Origin: Progne subis subis | Lineage: Eukaryota > Chordata > Aves > Passeriformes > Hirundinidae | Reading direction: 5' to 3' | DNA: 64,000 nt | NCBI GenBank assembly: GCA_022316685.1 | Contig: JAKJHU010000036.1 | Location: forward strand, 4,785,036-4,849,035 | Shown: positions 13,477 through 28,129 of the stretch, one piece after another | Layout: each line of letters begins with the position of its first letter | Numbering within the stretch: position 1 is the stretch's first letter | Notes under the pieces: generated by a model | Databases searched by the model: none | Told to the model about the DNA's origin: nothing | Seen by the model: only the letters and a program-made list of their open reading frames with translations | Program-made: the position numbers and the translations under genes

Positions 13477-15840
13477 TCTTGTCTCATATATGAAATCTTA
13501 GGCTTGTTGCCACTCCAGTAATATAGAATATAGGACCTACACTGATTTTCAACACAGACTGGAAAGTTTCTTCAGTATCAATAATGGCATTCAAAAAGTT
13601 ATGCAAGATTACGGTAAATATCAGACCGTTTTATTTAACCGTTATTATAATGAGAATAGATTGACTGTGTACCACTTAACCAACTTCATTGTAATCTCTG
13701 CTTGTTAACTGTGATAACATGAAGGCTGATAATATATTAAAGTACTTTTACTTTATAAATAGGTTTGTAAAGAGGGCAGAAAACGACTCAAAAATGCTAT
13801 TGGGAACATAATAAACCTTGTAGGATTGCAAATACACATTTTTTAGTATCTTACCCAAGTGTGGAGAGAAAGTAAAGCATTATTTTATTACATCCTGATT
13901 CTCACAACAAACCATGTTTTCAAAATTAGATATTATGTTTCAGAGCATGTCTTATTCCTGATTAGGACCCATTTCTCCTTTTATTTTATTCAAAAATGTT
14001 CATCAAATTGATTTAATGTTTCCAATATTAACTTTATTGAATGCATTGCCTGTCAACTGACAAGATACAGCTGTTTTGTATGTTGCCTTTGGAGGACATT
14101 TCCTTCATAAAGTTACTGGTTGTCACCATGTCCTTGACAATGAATTTACAAACTTGGAAAATTTCTACCTCTAAAAACCAATGATATGACATGTTAATTT
14201 ACTTCTGAACCTCCTTCTTCTATACCCAGTTTTGTGACTTCAATATCAATAGTATATATTCAGTGTTTTAAATTATGCTTATTATTTTTACACAGCTTTA
14301 TGAGCTCATTAATTGTAATCTGATGGTCAGGGCTATCTCCTAGAAAGAAAAAGCTGTGAAAACCCCTTGTAGTCCACAACAACTTTGACTGTGGGTCATT
14401 TTACAAAAGGTTATCCTTATCTCTTTATTGAGTATGTGTTTACCCCAAGGACATAATTTGAAAATCCATATGCTGAGGTAGAAATTGATATGTAGTGCAG
14501 AATTTAGTCTGGTATTGAAACTTCTAAATATAAGTACATACAGGTATGTAAAATTACTATGCTTCCATTAGTCAAAGGACATCTTCTCAGTAGAGTCTAT
14601 AGAGGACAGTTTACCTGCATATGGTACCCCATGACAGTGGCACTTGCAGCTATACACATCTGAGTGTTTTAATTTTCTCAACTGTGTAGTTAATTCTGCT
14701 GTTAACAATTGATTAAAATTCCTACATACAGTGCTACTAGAGTCTGTGCCTTCCCCTGCTTTGAAAAGAGTATTTTCTTTAATCTTTCGTACATATATCC
14801 TGAAATTGTTCTACAAGCCTGTATTAAGGTATCTAAATTGAGCCTTTAATATTAACCCTTAAATCTAAGGCCTATTCAAACACATATCCATAAAATACCT
14901 CCTCTTAGACAAATTAAACAAAAAAGAAATCCAGAAGAAAAATTATTAAAAATATCAGCTTTAAAGTTGACCACTGATGACCTTTACTTCAAAATCAAAT
15001 ACAAATAATATCAAAAATTTATTCACTTCCCTAGAACATTGACCTGAGTTTTCCTTGGTTTTATGATATATATTTTCTCAGAAACAACTGGGTTGATCAA
15101 AGTAAACAGAAAATGTAAAGATCTAGTCAAACCAAAAGGAACATTAGTTGTATAGGTTATAAAATGATGTTTGGATAATAGTTTGAGCTGGCAGTGGCAT
15201 GGAGACATAGTAACAGAAGAGTATCTCTAAAATAAAATGCCCAGTACCTATAGAAATTCCATACACAGCAGAAAGTGTCAGTAAATGCCTTTCTACCTCA
15301 CTCCCAGTTCTCCCTGGTTCTTCCCCAAAATTGTCTGAACAAGCAACTTCCATGTGTTCCAGAGATTAAGATGGCTTTTGTCTGCCTTGTATCATCATTC
15401 TTAGCTGTGCACCTACACACTAGTCTTGGTTCCTTGAAATGACACACAAGAGATGTTTCTATTTTTGCAGGAAGGTGAGAATGAAGTCAGGAGCATATGG
15501 GTCCTTTCACAAGTGCTAGACATTTTCTAGACTAAAGAAAGACAGATAATTCTAGTGGCTAGGTCACAGGGTTGTGGACCTAAGAGCACCTTGTTCTCTA
15601 ATTTTAGCTGAAACACTGACTCACTATGATATTTAGAAATCCATATATTTCTCTGACGGTGATGAAAATTTTTCTATCTACTAGAAAAAACCTCACAGGA
15701 AAATAATGTTGTGCCTAATAAGATTTTTCTTGTGTAAATCAATTACAAAAATATGAAAACAGAAAAGTCTCCTTCAGATGGAAAAAAAACAAAAATAAAA
15801 CATTATAGCAGTCAACTGTATAGGCAAAGTAAGTAAAGAA

Positions 15841-15899
15841 AGATAGACTGATGATAGATAGATGATAGACAAAGAGACAGACAGATAGACAAAGAGAGA
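15841..15899. repeat. Degenerate GATA/GACA microsatellite
   Basis: Irregular tandem GATA, GACA and GATGATAGA units over about 59 bp. It is interrupted and so probably stable. Confidence 0.85.
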
Positions 15900-17263
15900 A
15901 AACCAGGTGGGTTTGCAAATTTAGCATCACTTTTCTCTTACATTTGCAACAAAGAGGCAATATACAAGAGATTTTTGTTATCTAATTTAAGATCAGTATA
16001 TGTTCTCCAACACAAATTACATTGACAGCATGTGTAACCTGGCATCAGATAAATATACACTGCATATACAGAGCGTGCTTTGCTGTATAATAAAATAAAG
16101 AAATGGATGTTTAATATTTTTAATTGTACTTCTTGAGGAGGTGGTGGTAAATATTTTTACCTGCTTTATTCCTCAAAGATTTTAATTGCTGTGTGTACAT
16201 GAAATGAAGAAGTATGTGGGTAAGCACAAGCACAATTTGTGCACCTAAAACATCTGATGTTTGACTGTCCACTTACAAGAAAAAGGGGGAGGGAAGGGAA
16301 GAATGGGCTGAAGATGTGATGTGCATGGGAAGAGTGCATAGTATCAACTTTCTCCTGTACATGCTATAACTTTTAGAGTCTAGACTGCTTAAACAGAGAT
16401 TAGACTGCTTCCTGAATGATGCTGACTCTTGCTCTCTTTTAAGAATTTCTGTACTAGCTGCAGGGCACTATATTGGCTAAATGCAATCGTAAGTTGCTAG
16501 AATGAAATAATTCTTTTTCATTTTAAATATTTTTTGTTTGTGTTTTTATGTAATATTTTATATATTTACCTTTTAAGCTATTTTGATGTATTGAAAATAT
16601 AGATTATTTTTATGAATAACCATTAAAACTGAGCAGGTATCAAAGAAGTACATACTGACATTTAAAAAAGAAATGTAATAGCTCCACATTTCAGTCAAAA
16701 TAGCAATTGTGACTCAGTGTAAACCTAAAGGATTTAGTTTTAACTCTGGTCAAAATATTGAACTCTTTGCAGGCTAAGCATACAAGTATATCAGATCCAT
16801 GATAAGCAGTGACCTTACTTTTCTAGTTCTCCATTGCTTTGCATGTCAGTACATGCAATCCTGTAATTATTGCCATTCATGTTGATGGAATGACTCCAGG
16901 ATTTGTGTCAGTACCTGCGGTGTGATTCTGGTTCTATTTTCCAAATCCAGTTTTAAGCCTGGGCCTTCTAAGGATCTATTGGTAAACTTTATATCAGGAT
17001 CCTATTCATGTTAAATCATGAACTGACAGTCACATGATGGCATTTTGATGCATGTTTTTGATATATGCAGAAATATTTTGCTTCCATAGTTATAGGCAGA
17101 TAAAACAGAAAAGACAACCACTAGAAATTGCATCACTGGGGTAACAAGAGCATCAAGAATTATATCTATAGCCTGTGAAACTAAGAATTATATTATAAAC
17201 TCCATTACTTTGAATAATAGCATGATTGCAGAATGTTGAATGTATATGTATATTGCATTTAGT

Positions 17264-17300
17264 TAACTAGCTATATAACTAGCTATATAACTAATAACTA
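17264..17300. repeat. Short tandem duplication (ACTAGCTATATA)
   Basis: ACTAGCTATATA occurs twice in tandem with period 13 or so, followed by a degraded third unit. Seen directly. Confidence 0.8.
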
Positions 17301-18066
17301 CCTAGAAATTTCTCTTACTCAACATTTTCAGAGAAGATGATGATAACATTAAAAAAACATCACAACTACACCATGGTTTCATTATTTAGCCATAACCTAG
17401 CAGCTATTCAACACAACAGTTTTGGTTTTTCTGTGAAATTGTTTTGCTTGGAGCTCTTCATCTAGCATATTACCTTCCATTTAAACTCGCTTAAATCCTG
17501 ATATTATTGTCATTAAAGTCTGGCCACCCTGCATAGCTTAAGCTTAATAAAAGATCTATTCAAAAGAAGCGATAAGTTATACAAATATTGTCCCTGCAAT
17601 CTTTAAATAATTTAGAATTTTAAGTGATAAACCCACAAACTTTATTTTTATCCTTGTTTCTGGTCATTTCAGTTTTATGGTTAATTCAATTAATATCAGA
17701 TATATTCCTTTAATCAAATGCCACATTTTATCAAATGCAACATTGCCCTCGAGTACTTCTGTTTTAAGGGGATTAAACCAGACTAGCTTATGGGAGAGAA
17801 GGGTAAATTGAGTTGCAACCTCACCAGGTAGAACTGGCTTGAATTAACTACACTAAAAATATAATATATGGTAAACTTCCTCCATATAGAATCTGTCATA
17901 AATTGTAAGATAAATATGAGTTGATACATACACGTTATGCTTCCTCTGTGATGAATGTGCATGATGAAGTAGTCTTATTTAATGACTTGGTGTTCTTTTG
18001 ATCTGTATATCTGGTATATACCAGAAAACTGCTTATACAGGATGAGATTTTAAGTACCACAGGGGG

Positions 18067-18082
18067 AAAAAAAAAAAAAAAA
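18067..18082. repeat. Poly-A tract (16)
   Basis: Homopolymer A run after GGGGG, seen directly. No retrocopy is recognisable upstream. Confidence 0.9.
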
Positions 18083-18468
18083 GAAGCATGGATAACTAAG
18101 GGAGAACCAACAAAAAGTTATCAAGAAAATGGTAGATTTTATCTTAGATTTTGCAACACAATGCAAGGACATAACTACTGCTTCACTAATATTTCAATGT
18201 ATTTTTCTGGATATTGGGGTACTTCAAAGCCTGAAAGTCTTAAACCTGTCTTCTTAATCCACTCTGCACTGAATTTCTCGTCCAGAATCAAATTTTGAAA
18301 ACATGACTAACATAAATAACTCTACATTTTAATGGCAATAGCCTCTGGAAATAAACCACACAGAAATATATTTCTTTTAGAAAGGGTTATTTTTCACCAA
18401 ATAAGCCTTTTTAAAATTTTTAGATTGAATGCTGACCAGATTTCGTCAGTGAGGACATGCACATTGAT

Positions 18469-18515
18469 TGACGTCATGAACAAGCACGTGAAGGTCTTTG
18501 CTTCCCTCTAGTGAC
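18469..18515. promoter_or_regulatory. CRE, E-box and CTCF-like cluster (candidate)
   Basis: A full palindromic cAMP-response element TGACGTCA lies at 18469-18476 and a CACGTG E-box at 18485-18490. A sequence matching 12 of 14 bases of the minus-strand CTCF core (CCCTCTAGTGA) follows at 18501-18515. CpG-containing motifs are scarce in this AT-rich intron, which makes the cluster noticeable. Function is inference only. Confidence 0.3.
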
Positions 18516-19086
18516 TGGTTCAGGAAGAGATTTAACTGAATCGGCTCATCTTACTCAATTTTGGCTTAGAGATTCAGCTAAAGATCAATTATGTGTAAAG
18601 ACACCTGAGAAGTCAGTGAGATGCTGATACAGCATTAGAGCGTGTATAATTGTGACAGCGATTGATAACATGTGGCAGATTTACACTGGACATGTGTTTG
18701 ACTGGTTTTGATGTAGTTTTACAGTTATCAGGGAGAGATGCAATTTCAATGTTGACAATTCAAGCACAACTGCTAGAGCTGGAAGATGACCTCTAAAATG
18801 AATTCCAAAACACAACTTCAAATATTTATTTAAGGTAATTTTGCAAAAAACCCCTTGTAGTAAGACAAACTAGACTTCAGTGAATTACGTGACGTTTGAT
18901 TAATCAGAGGGAATACTTATTAATTCAAGAGAACTATATGTACACATTTTCAAGTAAAGACAAGCAAACCTACACTCCACAAGTGTTAAAAAATACATTG
19001 TATTATATTGTATTGCTTTCTCCTTATCATATTACAAGAACCAGCTATATTTATACCAGTTGTAGTTCTGGTTGTGGTGGTTATTG

Positions 19087-19121
19087 GGTTTTTTTTTGTT
19101 GTTGTTTGTTTGTTTTTTTTA
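19087..19121. repeat. T/G-rich (GTTT)n tract
   Basis: Runs of T with GTT and GTTT units, seen directly; source of spurious Phe/Cys-rich open frames. Confidence 0.85.
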
Positions 19122-19361
19122 CTGACGGCAAACAAATTTAAAAGTAACAAATAATATGATTTATTTACAAGAAATTTTATGCAAGTGACCTGTACCCCTT
19201 GTTTCAAAGGAATAGGTGCACAGCTCTTCTCACATGGACAAGCAAATATTCCCCTATTATTCAATTTCTTTAGTGTCACAAGCAGATTTTATTTTTATTT
19301 AAAGATGGTATAATACAAGGATCTGTAGTGCTTCTGCACTACTTCTGTTGGATAAGGAATG

Positions 19362-19363
<2 letters not shown>

Positions 19364-19392
<29 letters not shown>
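19364..19392. repeat. Poly-A tract (29)
   Basis: Uninterrupted run of 29 A, likely length-variable. The upstream sequence is not a recognisable gene copy. Confidence 0.95.
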
Positions 19393-19394
<2 letters not shown>

Positions 19395-21398
19395 CATCAT
19401 TATAAACTATTTTAACTTCAGGGATCTGCTTCATGGCAGGAGAATGATATTGGCTTTGAGAAGAGCTAGGGAACATTGTCACTTAGGATTCAGGAATTTG
19501 GAACTCTAACTCTACCAGGGTTTAATGGGTGAACTTGGATGAACAGCTTTGCTTTCATCATGTTTTATTTTCCCCTAGCTGTAAATCAGGGAGGATGGTA
19601 TAAACCTCTGTGTTAAATTGTTTTTAAATTTGCATGTCTAAAAACCTTTAAGAGGTACATGACATAAATGAGAAAGATTGCTAAACTTTTGCTGTTGCAA
19701 TTGTGTTTTTTGTACTTTTGGAAGCCCTACTCCATTTGGTAAACATTGTTTTCTCCTGTAAGTCAGTCCAAGGCCAGCCCCATGCTGGGATAACAGCTCC
19801 TGTTGCATTTCTTGGTGAAGTCTTATTAAGAAAAAATAATTGCATTTTATTTGACTTAGTAACATCGGTGATTTTTTCTGGATGCAAAACCAGATCATGA
19901 CTGGTTGTTTTCTGTAGTGATGTTTATTCAAAATTGAATTATCTTTTGTCCTCATTTTACACTAAAAAGCTGTCAAAAGTCCAATTATAATCTCTAAATT
20001 ACATTATGAAGATAAAATCACTAGTTCTTTTTAGTTACATTCCAGAATTTAAATTGCCTGATATTACAAGAAACCACTATTTTTAGTTTGTGAAAATCTA
20101 CATTTGCATTACAGTAATAAATAGCAATTGAGTTCTCAACAAATAGAGTTCATTAATCACTCATCACTCAGTAAAAATTAAAAAGTGAACTTATTAGCAG
20201 GAATTAATTAGATTTTTTTTTTTTTAAAGTCTCAGCACACCAAATAAGCTCTGTTCATGGCCGTGTAGGTGTTAGTGAAGAGCAGTGTTATAAAAAAAGT
20301 ACTAAATTATAAATTCCTCCCATATATACTGATTCATTTTGTGTGTGACTTAAACAAAGAAAATTTTGTTCTCTTTTTCAACATGAAGAAATGCCATTTA
20401 TATTGTACAATATTTCAAAATTTATTTTCTGCATTAGAGTATAATCTTAGCAGTTCGTAAATTTAAAAATTTTTACATGTAGGGCTTGCATGGTTCTCTG
20501 ATCTGATCTGATTCAAATTGGTCAAAGCCTTTTAGTTGTCTGCAGAGGGGTTTGGATCAGGTTTTTCATTCCATACTGTTTTAATGAAAAAGAACATGAT
20601 TCTGTAAAGTCTTCCAAGCCCTTATGCAGGACGACCAGGAATGTAATGCATAGTGTGCTATTACACAGGCTCCACTATGGAAAGTTCTTCATAAAAATAG
20701 GCATTCCAGGAGGCATTTATCTTTTAAGTTAGTTAATAAACATAAACATAGAAACTAAAATGGAAAGAGAATTTTCTGCCTTGAAAAAGGTGCCAGAAGT
20801 AAAGTCTGACTGTAAAGCTGGACCAACAAGACTGACTGCAGTCAATGGAAGAAGCAAAGCTTTATCTGGCATGTACTACCAAACTATACTTACTGCCTTT
20901 CAATTTCCTCGATATCTTTCTGGGGACAAAATTAGTATGCCTGTGAAGTAATATAAAGTAAGGAAATGTTACTACTAATATTTTCAGAGGAAAATTCTGA
21001 CTTAGGGTATTCTAATGATTTGATTGTTAGTTTGACACATTTTGACAAAAGTTATAAAGAGTTGTCTTGGATGTATTTTCAAAGGTTTGCAAGGCTAGGA
21101 CAAAAAGAACCAAAACACCCAGAACATTAATGGTCCATTATGCTAGTTTTAAAATCAAAGTGGACAGGAGAGAGACTTAGCAGACCAGTGTTCCCTGTCA
21201 ATTTTGCCACCAGGCATCAAAATGCATAAGTTGTTTTTTGGCATGAGCGCAAGTTTATATTGTAAAGCTGAGTTGCAGGAAATCACAACTAGCTGGTAGA
21301 CTCTCGTTTATTTGTATTGAAGAATTCCTTTAATGGACTAGTTCACCAGACTTGTATCCAGGGAAAATGGGAGAAGAATAATTAAAAGCTGTATGGCA

Positions 21399-21404
<6 letters not shown>

Positions 21405-21437
<33 letters not shown>

Positions 21438-21463
21438 AAAAAAATAATAATAATAATAATAAT
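21405..21463. repeat. Poly-A followed by (AAT)n
   Basis: About 31 A, then AT interruptions, then about seven AAT units. This is typical of a microsatellite that grew from a poly(A) tract. Confidence 0.95.
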
Positions 21464-21649
21464 TGTAAACTTCTTTTAACCCTCTATAATGGAGGACGTT
21501 ACAATATTTCTAGAGCGTTATTGTAAAGTTATATAAATGCACGCATTTTTTCACTTTGCATATATGGGTATTTATACTTTCACACAGCTTAAGGGTAGAA
21601 AATCTAAACCACTGCCCATGGAAACTTGCACAGCACTAGGGAAAAGAGG

Positions 21650-21672
21650 AAAAAAAAAAAAAAAAAAAAAAA
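21650..21672. repeat. Poly-A tract (23)
   Basis: Homopolymer A run after GGGAAAAGAGG, seen directly. Confidence 0.95.
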
Positions 21673-22316
21673 GGCAGATGTATCGCTTGTCCTAATCTAA
21701 AACTGACCCAGGTCAAAATTCTTCTTGCAATATTAAAAATTTCAGCTAATTGCATTGTACTTCTTCCAGCTGTACAGTCAGCAGGCATAAACTATTATGA
21801 GCACACATATGGTCAAATAAAATGCTGTCATACTGTTATAACATCCTTCTGCAGCAACTGGCAGAGAGAGCTTCAGAATACTAAAACCCTTTCTTTAACC
21901 AGTGCTCTGAGATGTTGTGTTGCATACAGATGTACAGCACACCAGCAACAACTGACTCTGTCCTGTGGAGATCACATGTGCCCACATTATGTCCAACACA
22001 CTTCTAAAAGAACAAACACCAAGTGCACTATTTTGCTAATCAGTGACTCTGGAAAAGCCCATGTGAGATATCACTTCCTCTCTGTGGCCCAACACATCTA
22101 CCCCACCTTCCACACCCTCGCTGCAAAGCTGACGGTTGCATGTCAGGGTGGCACTTCCCACATTCAGTACTGTGGCACCTACCTTTCCAGCCCCCTACTG
22201 TGTTTTGAATTCCGCATCCTGCTTCAAGATCCTCACCCTGGGGCTGGGTCCTTTAAGACAAATAACTGATTTTGTCAGGCCAAGCTTTCAGAGATGCTAG
22301 AGATCCATTGTGCTCC

Positions 22317-22545
22317 TTTTGGCTGGGATAGAATTGTTTTCACAGCAGCTAGTGTGGGGTTATGTTTTGGATTTATGCTGAACACAGGGTTGATAATATA
22401 GAAATGTTTCTGTTATTGCTGAGCAGGGCTTACACAGAGCCAAGGCCTTTTCTGCTTTTCATGCTGCCATTCTGGTGAGGAGGCTGGGTGTGTTTGGGAG
22501 GCTGGGAGGAGACACAGCCAGGACAGGTGAGCCAACTGTTGGTTG
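22317..22545 (+). mobile_element. Partial avian ERVL LTR
   Basis: Matches, from memory, the 5' (U3) part of the abundant avian ERVL LTR. TTTTGGCTGGGATAGAATTG is at the start, then GTTTTGGATTTATGCTGAA. GTTATTGCTGAGCAG and GCTTACACAGAGCCAAGGCC follow, and GGGAGGAGACACAGCCAGGA is near the end. The downstream half of the LTR (TATA box, R, U5 with ATCTCAACCCACGAG-type end) is missing, so the copy is truncated. No retroviral coding sequence adjoins it. Confidence 0.85.
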
Positions 22546-25414
22546 AGACTATTTTTGCTGTCTCCCTATCCTTTCTTGTTTTCCTTTCCAGAAAGCTAGG
22601 AAGGACATAAGAAAAACTTTCAAGTTTTGTTTCATCCTAAAATCTTTAAAATCACTTCAGTGGGGTAGGAAAGCCAATGCTAGTACCGGACCATCTCCTT
22701 TTCCTTCTCTCTGTGAACTGAGGCACTTGAACTAATGTATCACAAACCGTTCCTGACAGCAGGGACTGTTTGCTCATGCTAGATAACACAAAGAGAAAAG
22801 ACACAACTCTGAATTTTTTTGTTGGTTGATTTAAGGAACTGAATTGTTTCTCCTTAGAATGGTAAGTAAAAATATTCCACTAATTTTCCTATGAATTAGA
22901 TGGAGAAGCATTCAGTATCCTAACATTTTACTAAAGGCAACATCTGAATACATTTTCTGAAATGAGTAGGTGAAGTTATCACTCATTTCTGAGAGGGAAA
23001 AAATCACCACTTACACACAACTGATGCTACCAGCTTTGTGTAGGGAATCTGGAAGTATCAAAGGAAGCAGCAGAAATCATAAAAAAGCCTTGTTTCAATC
23101 ACCACAGAGAGATGTGCTCTATATTTTGGGATAGTAAATGGAAATAAAGTGTTGCATTATTAGATTGAGTTTAATACATGACATATTATTTTGTTCTTTA
23201 GTTCCACTGTCTCAATATTGTACACACATTTGACTAGATGCCTAGAGAAAGGGGAAAAGATTGACAGCTTGATAAATGGGAAACCTTATAAAACATAATC
23301 AGAGGCAAGATTCACCAAATCTCATAGAAAGAATGGATTAAAATGGCTTTTACCAAAGTTAGGATGACAAAATTGTCACAGCTACTAATAGTAAGTAGAG
23401 TAAGTTCCATGATCTGGTGTGATCAACAGATCAGAGATCCTGAACTTCAAGGATGGAAGTCAGAGAACTGTAATCATTGATCAATCTCCTGAAAAGCATG
23501 TCCAAAATCCAAGTAGACAAAGTATTCCCTGCTGCTGGAGAAGTATTAAACTGACAAGATCAGTGGAGGGAGTATCATTTACCAAATGGGAATTTCCAGT
23601 GCAGATAAAGTTGTGGGGGAAGTGGCTAAAAATGTGGAAAAGCCTATTAAAAGCTGCTGATGGCTGGATACCAATGATAAAAGCAAACACAGTTTTCATC
23701 TGAAAAGAAAACCATTTAATTTAAAACACCTGACTCATGACAGACTATTGATTAGTTAAGGACCCTCAAGTAATGCAGACTACCTTTTGTTGGGTTTATT
23801 CCAAAACGCTTGCCAAGTCCTGGTTATGCAAAAATTATCTAGTTTGGAAGGACATGAGTACATCACAGCTCTGTAGGATTTGCATGTGAATTAGACTATT
23901 AATCCATAAAATCCAGTTGCCTGCTGATGAAGATAACTAATTCCTGAGACTTAGAAAAAGTGGAAAAATAAAAGAAAACCAAGCCACCAAGAACCGAATA
24001 TAATCATGAGCACCTAACCAATTGTATAGTCCTGTACATATTTTTTGTTTAGATTTATAAACAATAGAAACTGACCCAGCATTATAGAACTTTCAGAATT
24101 TAAAACTCAGTGTCAGAGTACAAAATCTGAAATATTACTGACCAAATACAATTACAAATAAAATGCTCTGAATGGAAAAGAAGCAAAAGAATAAAAAATA
24201 GGAAAATAAATTCTGAATAAGCTAACAGTAGAGATATTCTCCAAAGGGATGGAGGAAAAAAAGTAGAAGTTTCCTCTTGCTATTGCATATTCTGATAGGA
24301 GATGTCACATTCTCAAAAAATATCACACATACATGTTCAAAACAAGTGACAGTGGTGTCCATGCAGACCTTGCTGCATCACATCTTACTGGGAATATTTC
24401 AGGGCTCATATCACTTTCAAAAATGGACTTAACTCCAAGAACACTCCTAGTCTTCACATTTTCTAACAAATTCAATAACTACTATTAAATAATATGCTTA
24501 GAGAAGATATCCTTCAGAACACAAAAGCACATATTTCTCCCACAAAACCTTCAGACTATTCAATGTAAGCTTTATGTAAATTTTATATGTTTCAAAATTT
24601 TACTTTTCAATCTAGATTCTGAAGCATATTGAATGCAGTACTTATACACAGCACTGAACTTCTCCATAAAATATACTAAGAGAAATGCAAAACAAGTGGC
24701 AGAAAATACATTTGTTTGTGACTTCTTCACACATTCATCCCAAATACCTGAATAAAATCTATTAATCACATTATTAAATATGCAGCAAGGTGTTGGGTTT
24801 TTTTTAGTAGTCTAATTACACTCAAATGTGCCTTTGATATTCCAGAGTGGAACAGAGCATGTGCTCTAAATACACAGTACTGAAAGTAACCCATATAAAA
24901 AATTATAAACAAAGCACTGTACCACTTTATATAAGGAAACTACTGTGAAGAGAAAACAAAGAACATGTTCAAAATCTTTTGAATTTTATGTGCTCCTAAT
25001 AATGCATAATATGAAGTCTTTCATGTACTTCATTCCACACATTTCAAGGAAATTGAATACTGTGGTGTTACTGGAAAATAATGGTATTATGATTCTTTTC
25101 CGAAGGCATAGACCATGGTACTACTTGTATTTGGAAAGATTTCAAATATCATGTCCAAAGTTTAATGTTTCTGTACTGTAACGTCTTTTCTCAGCCATCA
25201 GTGTGCAGACGTAAGTCCAAACTCAAGGACAAAAGCACTCACAAAATCACAAAAAATCATGCCATTTCTAACAGTGTAGATATGTATTATAAAACATATA
25301 TAATATACCTGGATAAGAAGTACATCATCTTTAAAAAAAAAATAACATGGCAACCATACAGGGATCCTTCTTGAAACACTTAATCTGCATTGATGCAAAG
25401 TTTACCTTGACTTT

Positions 25415-25438
25415 AATCTCCCATCTTAATGGGAGATT
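25415..25438. other. Perfect 10 bp inverted repeat
   Basis: AATCTCCCAT and ATGGGAGATT pair perfectly around a 4 nt loop (CTTA). Without a T run next to it on either strand it is not a terminator of a small RNA gene that I can name. It may be chance. Confidence 0.7.
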
Positions 25439-26574
25439 TACTGTGAAAGATTATTGCAGCAAATTACAACTGCACGAATTTGTGATTAATTTGAAATCAC
25501 AACTGGATTTTACTAGCTTGCCTTCTTGCAGCAATATTTTCTTTTTTTGCTATAGAAAGGAAACACTAAAAAAATGTAGAAGACTGTATGATTTCACTGC
25601 TTAGTATACAGGTATTATTTTAATAAACTTAAATGAAAATTTGAACCAACTAAAATGGAGATTGCTGTGGGGATCACACTTGAAAATTGTATTTCTCCCT
25701 GCAGTAACAGAAATGGGAGTCTTCCTTAGTTATTTGTCTCATCATTTACCCACTTGCTTGTTGCCCAGCAACTGCCATGAAGGAAGTGCAGTCTTAGCCA
25801 TTCTCATTTTAATCTTGAAAAAACAGATTAAAATTACTAGGTGAGTAGTCTCTTTCTGGTGAGATATTGTAATATTTCAGTTTATATATCTGCAAAAAGG
25901 AAGCCAAGTGACTGGAGAATCCAGTACTTCCAATCTGTCTGCCCTTGTATCAACCTGTTTACTGACCAACTATTTAAATATTGTTTGGTACTTTAGAGTA
26001 TTTGAGCTACAGCAATAGAAGCAAACATCTGTCACTTACATTCTTGAATCATCCCACAGCACACAGTAGGGATTCAATGTGCCCTAAGAAGAAAACAAAC
26101 AGAACTATTAGTTACCTGTACGCAAAAATATATCATGCTTGACCTCAAAATTTGAGTCTCCTCCTACAAGATCATCCTCATACTCTGATGAATCAATGCC
26201 AATGAAATGGCAAAAGCTTACAGTTAATTCTTACAGGATATTTTGAAGAAACTTGGACCTCAGAGCAGAATATATGTGCATTTTCTTAGATAAAGAAAGC
26301 ATAAAGTTGTCTGGTGTATCCTAGTGGAAGTAAAATATGAGATAATACTTATTCTTTTAAGAGACTTGACTGAACATTTCTGGTGTTTTTAGAGGAAGAA
26401 CTTTAGACCCCTTAGAAACTTGGCTGTCAAAATCTGTAATGGCATTAAAATTTTTAAGCATATGTTGGGCAAAATATCTTGAATTTTTGATCTCAGATTC
26501 AGAAACCCCACATTCAGTGTCCAAAGTTTTTTTTAATTGGGTCCTAAATCAGCAGAGATTTTTGCTCAAAGTAT

Positions 26575-26597
26575 TTTTGTTTGTTTGTTTGTTTGTA
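26575..26597. repeat. (GTTT)n microsatellite
   Basis: About five GTTT units, seen directly. Confidence 0.9.
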
Positions 26598-28129
26598 AAT
26601 GAGCTTTACAATATTGGCTCCCATCTCTTCAAAGTCTGTGGAAGATTTCTGATTTGATTTAGAACAGAATGGGAATCTAGGTTTTCATTACAAATCACTG
26701 GACTATGGAGAACTTTTCTGGAAACTGAAAAATCTATAAAATTATTCATGTTTATTTTGTTGCCTAGGAAATGTAGAGACAAAATTGAAATTCACTCAGA
26801 TTGACTTAGAAGTACTCAAAACTGCTAAACTATATTCCTGTTCACCATAAGCTTTAGATGTTCCCAGGAGTCAGAACTACATAAAAATATATATATAAAA
26901 TATAGAATAAATATTTATTTTTAAAAAATCATAAGTGATTTGAAGAAACAGGTGGAGTTCACTATTTTTGGATGTCAGTGCTAGAGAACAGTGTGGATGC
27001 AGTAGGTATAAAGGTACTTTCATATAAACAAAGCACACTTTAATATTTCATTCTTAAAAATTATTTATTTATAGAAAGACATGGCAACCTGTAAAGTAAA
27101 AATCTATTAAATATTTAAATTATTCCATCTATCTCTTTGTCAAAGACAAAAAAGGTCCTGCAGATGCTTTTGAGAGAGGCATTTAGGGAATTTTTGAACC
27201 TCTACGTCAGTATTTTGCTGACTGCATTGAATTTTATGAGTAGCATATAAATATTTAAAACCAACATATACTTATGGCACTTTATATTTACATAGTACTG
27301 TACAAACATAAACAAAGGATGCTCCATCTCCTGAAATATTTATAATATAAAGAAGAGGAAGGGGAAGAGGGCACAAGACAAAGCAGTGGATAGATAATAG
27401 GCCAATTGAGATTCGGAGACCACATCCCGCATCACTTGCCAGGAGCTTTCAGATGCATTGATGGACTAAGAGATAGAAGGATAAGAATTAGGAACAAAAG
27501 AATACCAGTGAAGAATTAATTTTCCTTTAAAATTTATTTTTATAAAGAGTATTAATTTTTTTATAGTAAGGCTAGGTGAAGAAATTTTACTTAAAATCTG
27601 ATACAGCTATATGCATAATAAAAACGTACTTCTATAGCTGCATCATAATAAGGCTTTGCATCAGATCTAAGACTTGTCTTTCCCATCAGTGGATATCACA
27701 GTTTATTGTTGCTATTCCCACAGTGCAAATAGAATGAATACAAAAACACTTTCAAAAAAAAAAAATGCTCATTATAAAGAAATCTACAAAATAGAAGGGA
27801 ATTAAAAACTTTTGCAGAAAACTGAAACATTATAAAATTGCTGTCAGATCACACAGTTCTCTCTTTGAAATGTATTCAAATGAAAAGAAAAAGAGTTTGT
27901 TTGGCTCTTGCAGTCACTAATGAGAGATTAGGCAGAAACATGGGAAGTAGGATAAATATTACTCCTGAACCACAAGAAAGTCTTATGGGAGGGTTTGTTC
28001 CAGCAGAAGTGGCAGCTTGCAAGGGCACAGCACCCTTTCAGAACTTCTTCTTTTGATACTTGATCAAATACCCACTGGGACCACAAAGATCTTGTTTCTG
28101 TATTTACTTCTTTGCCTTTAATCTGTTGC

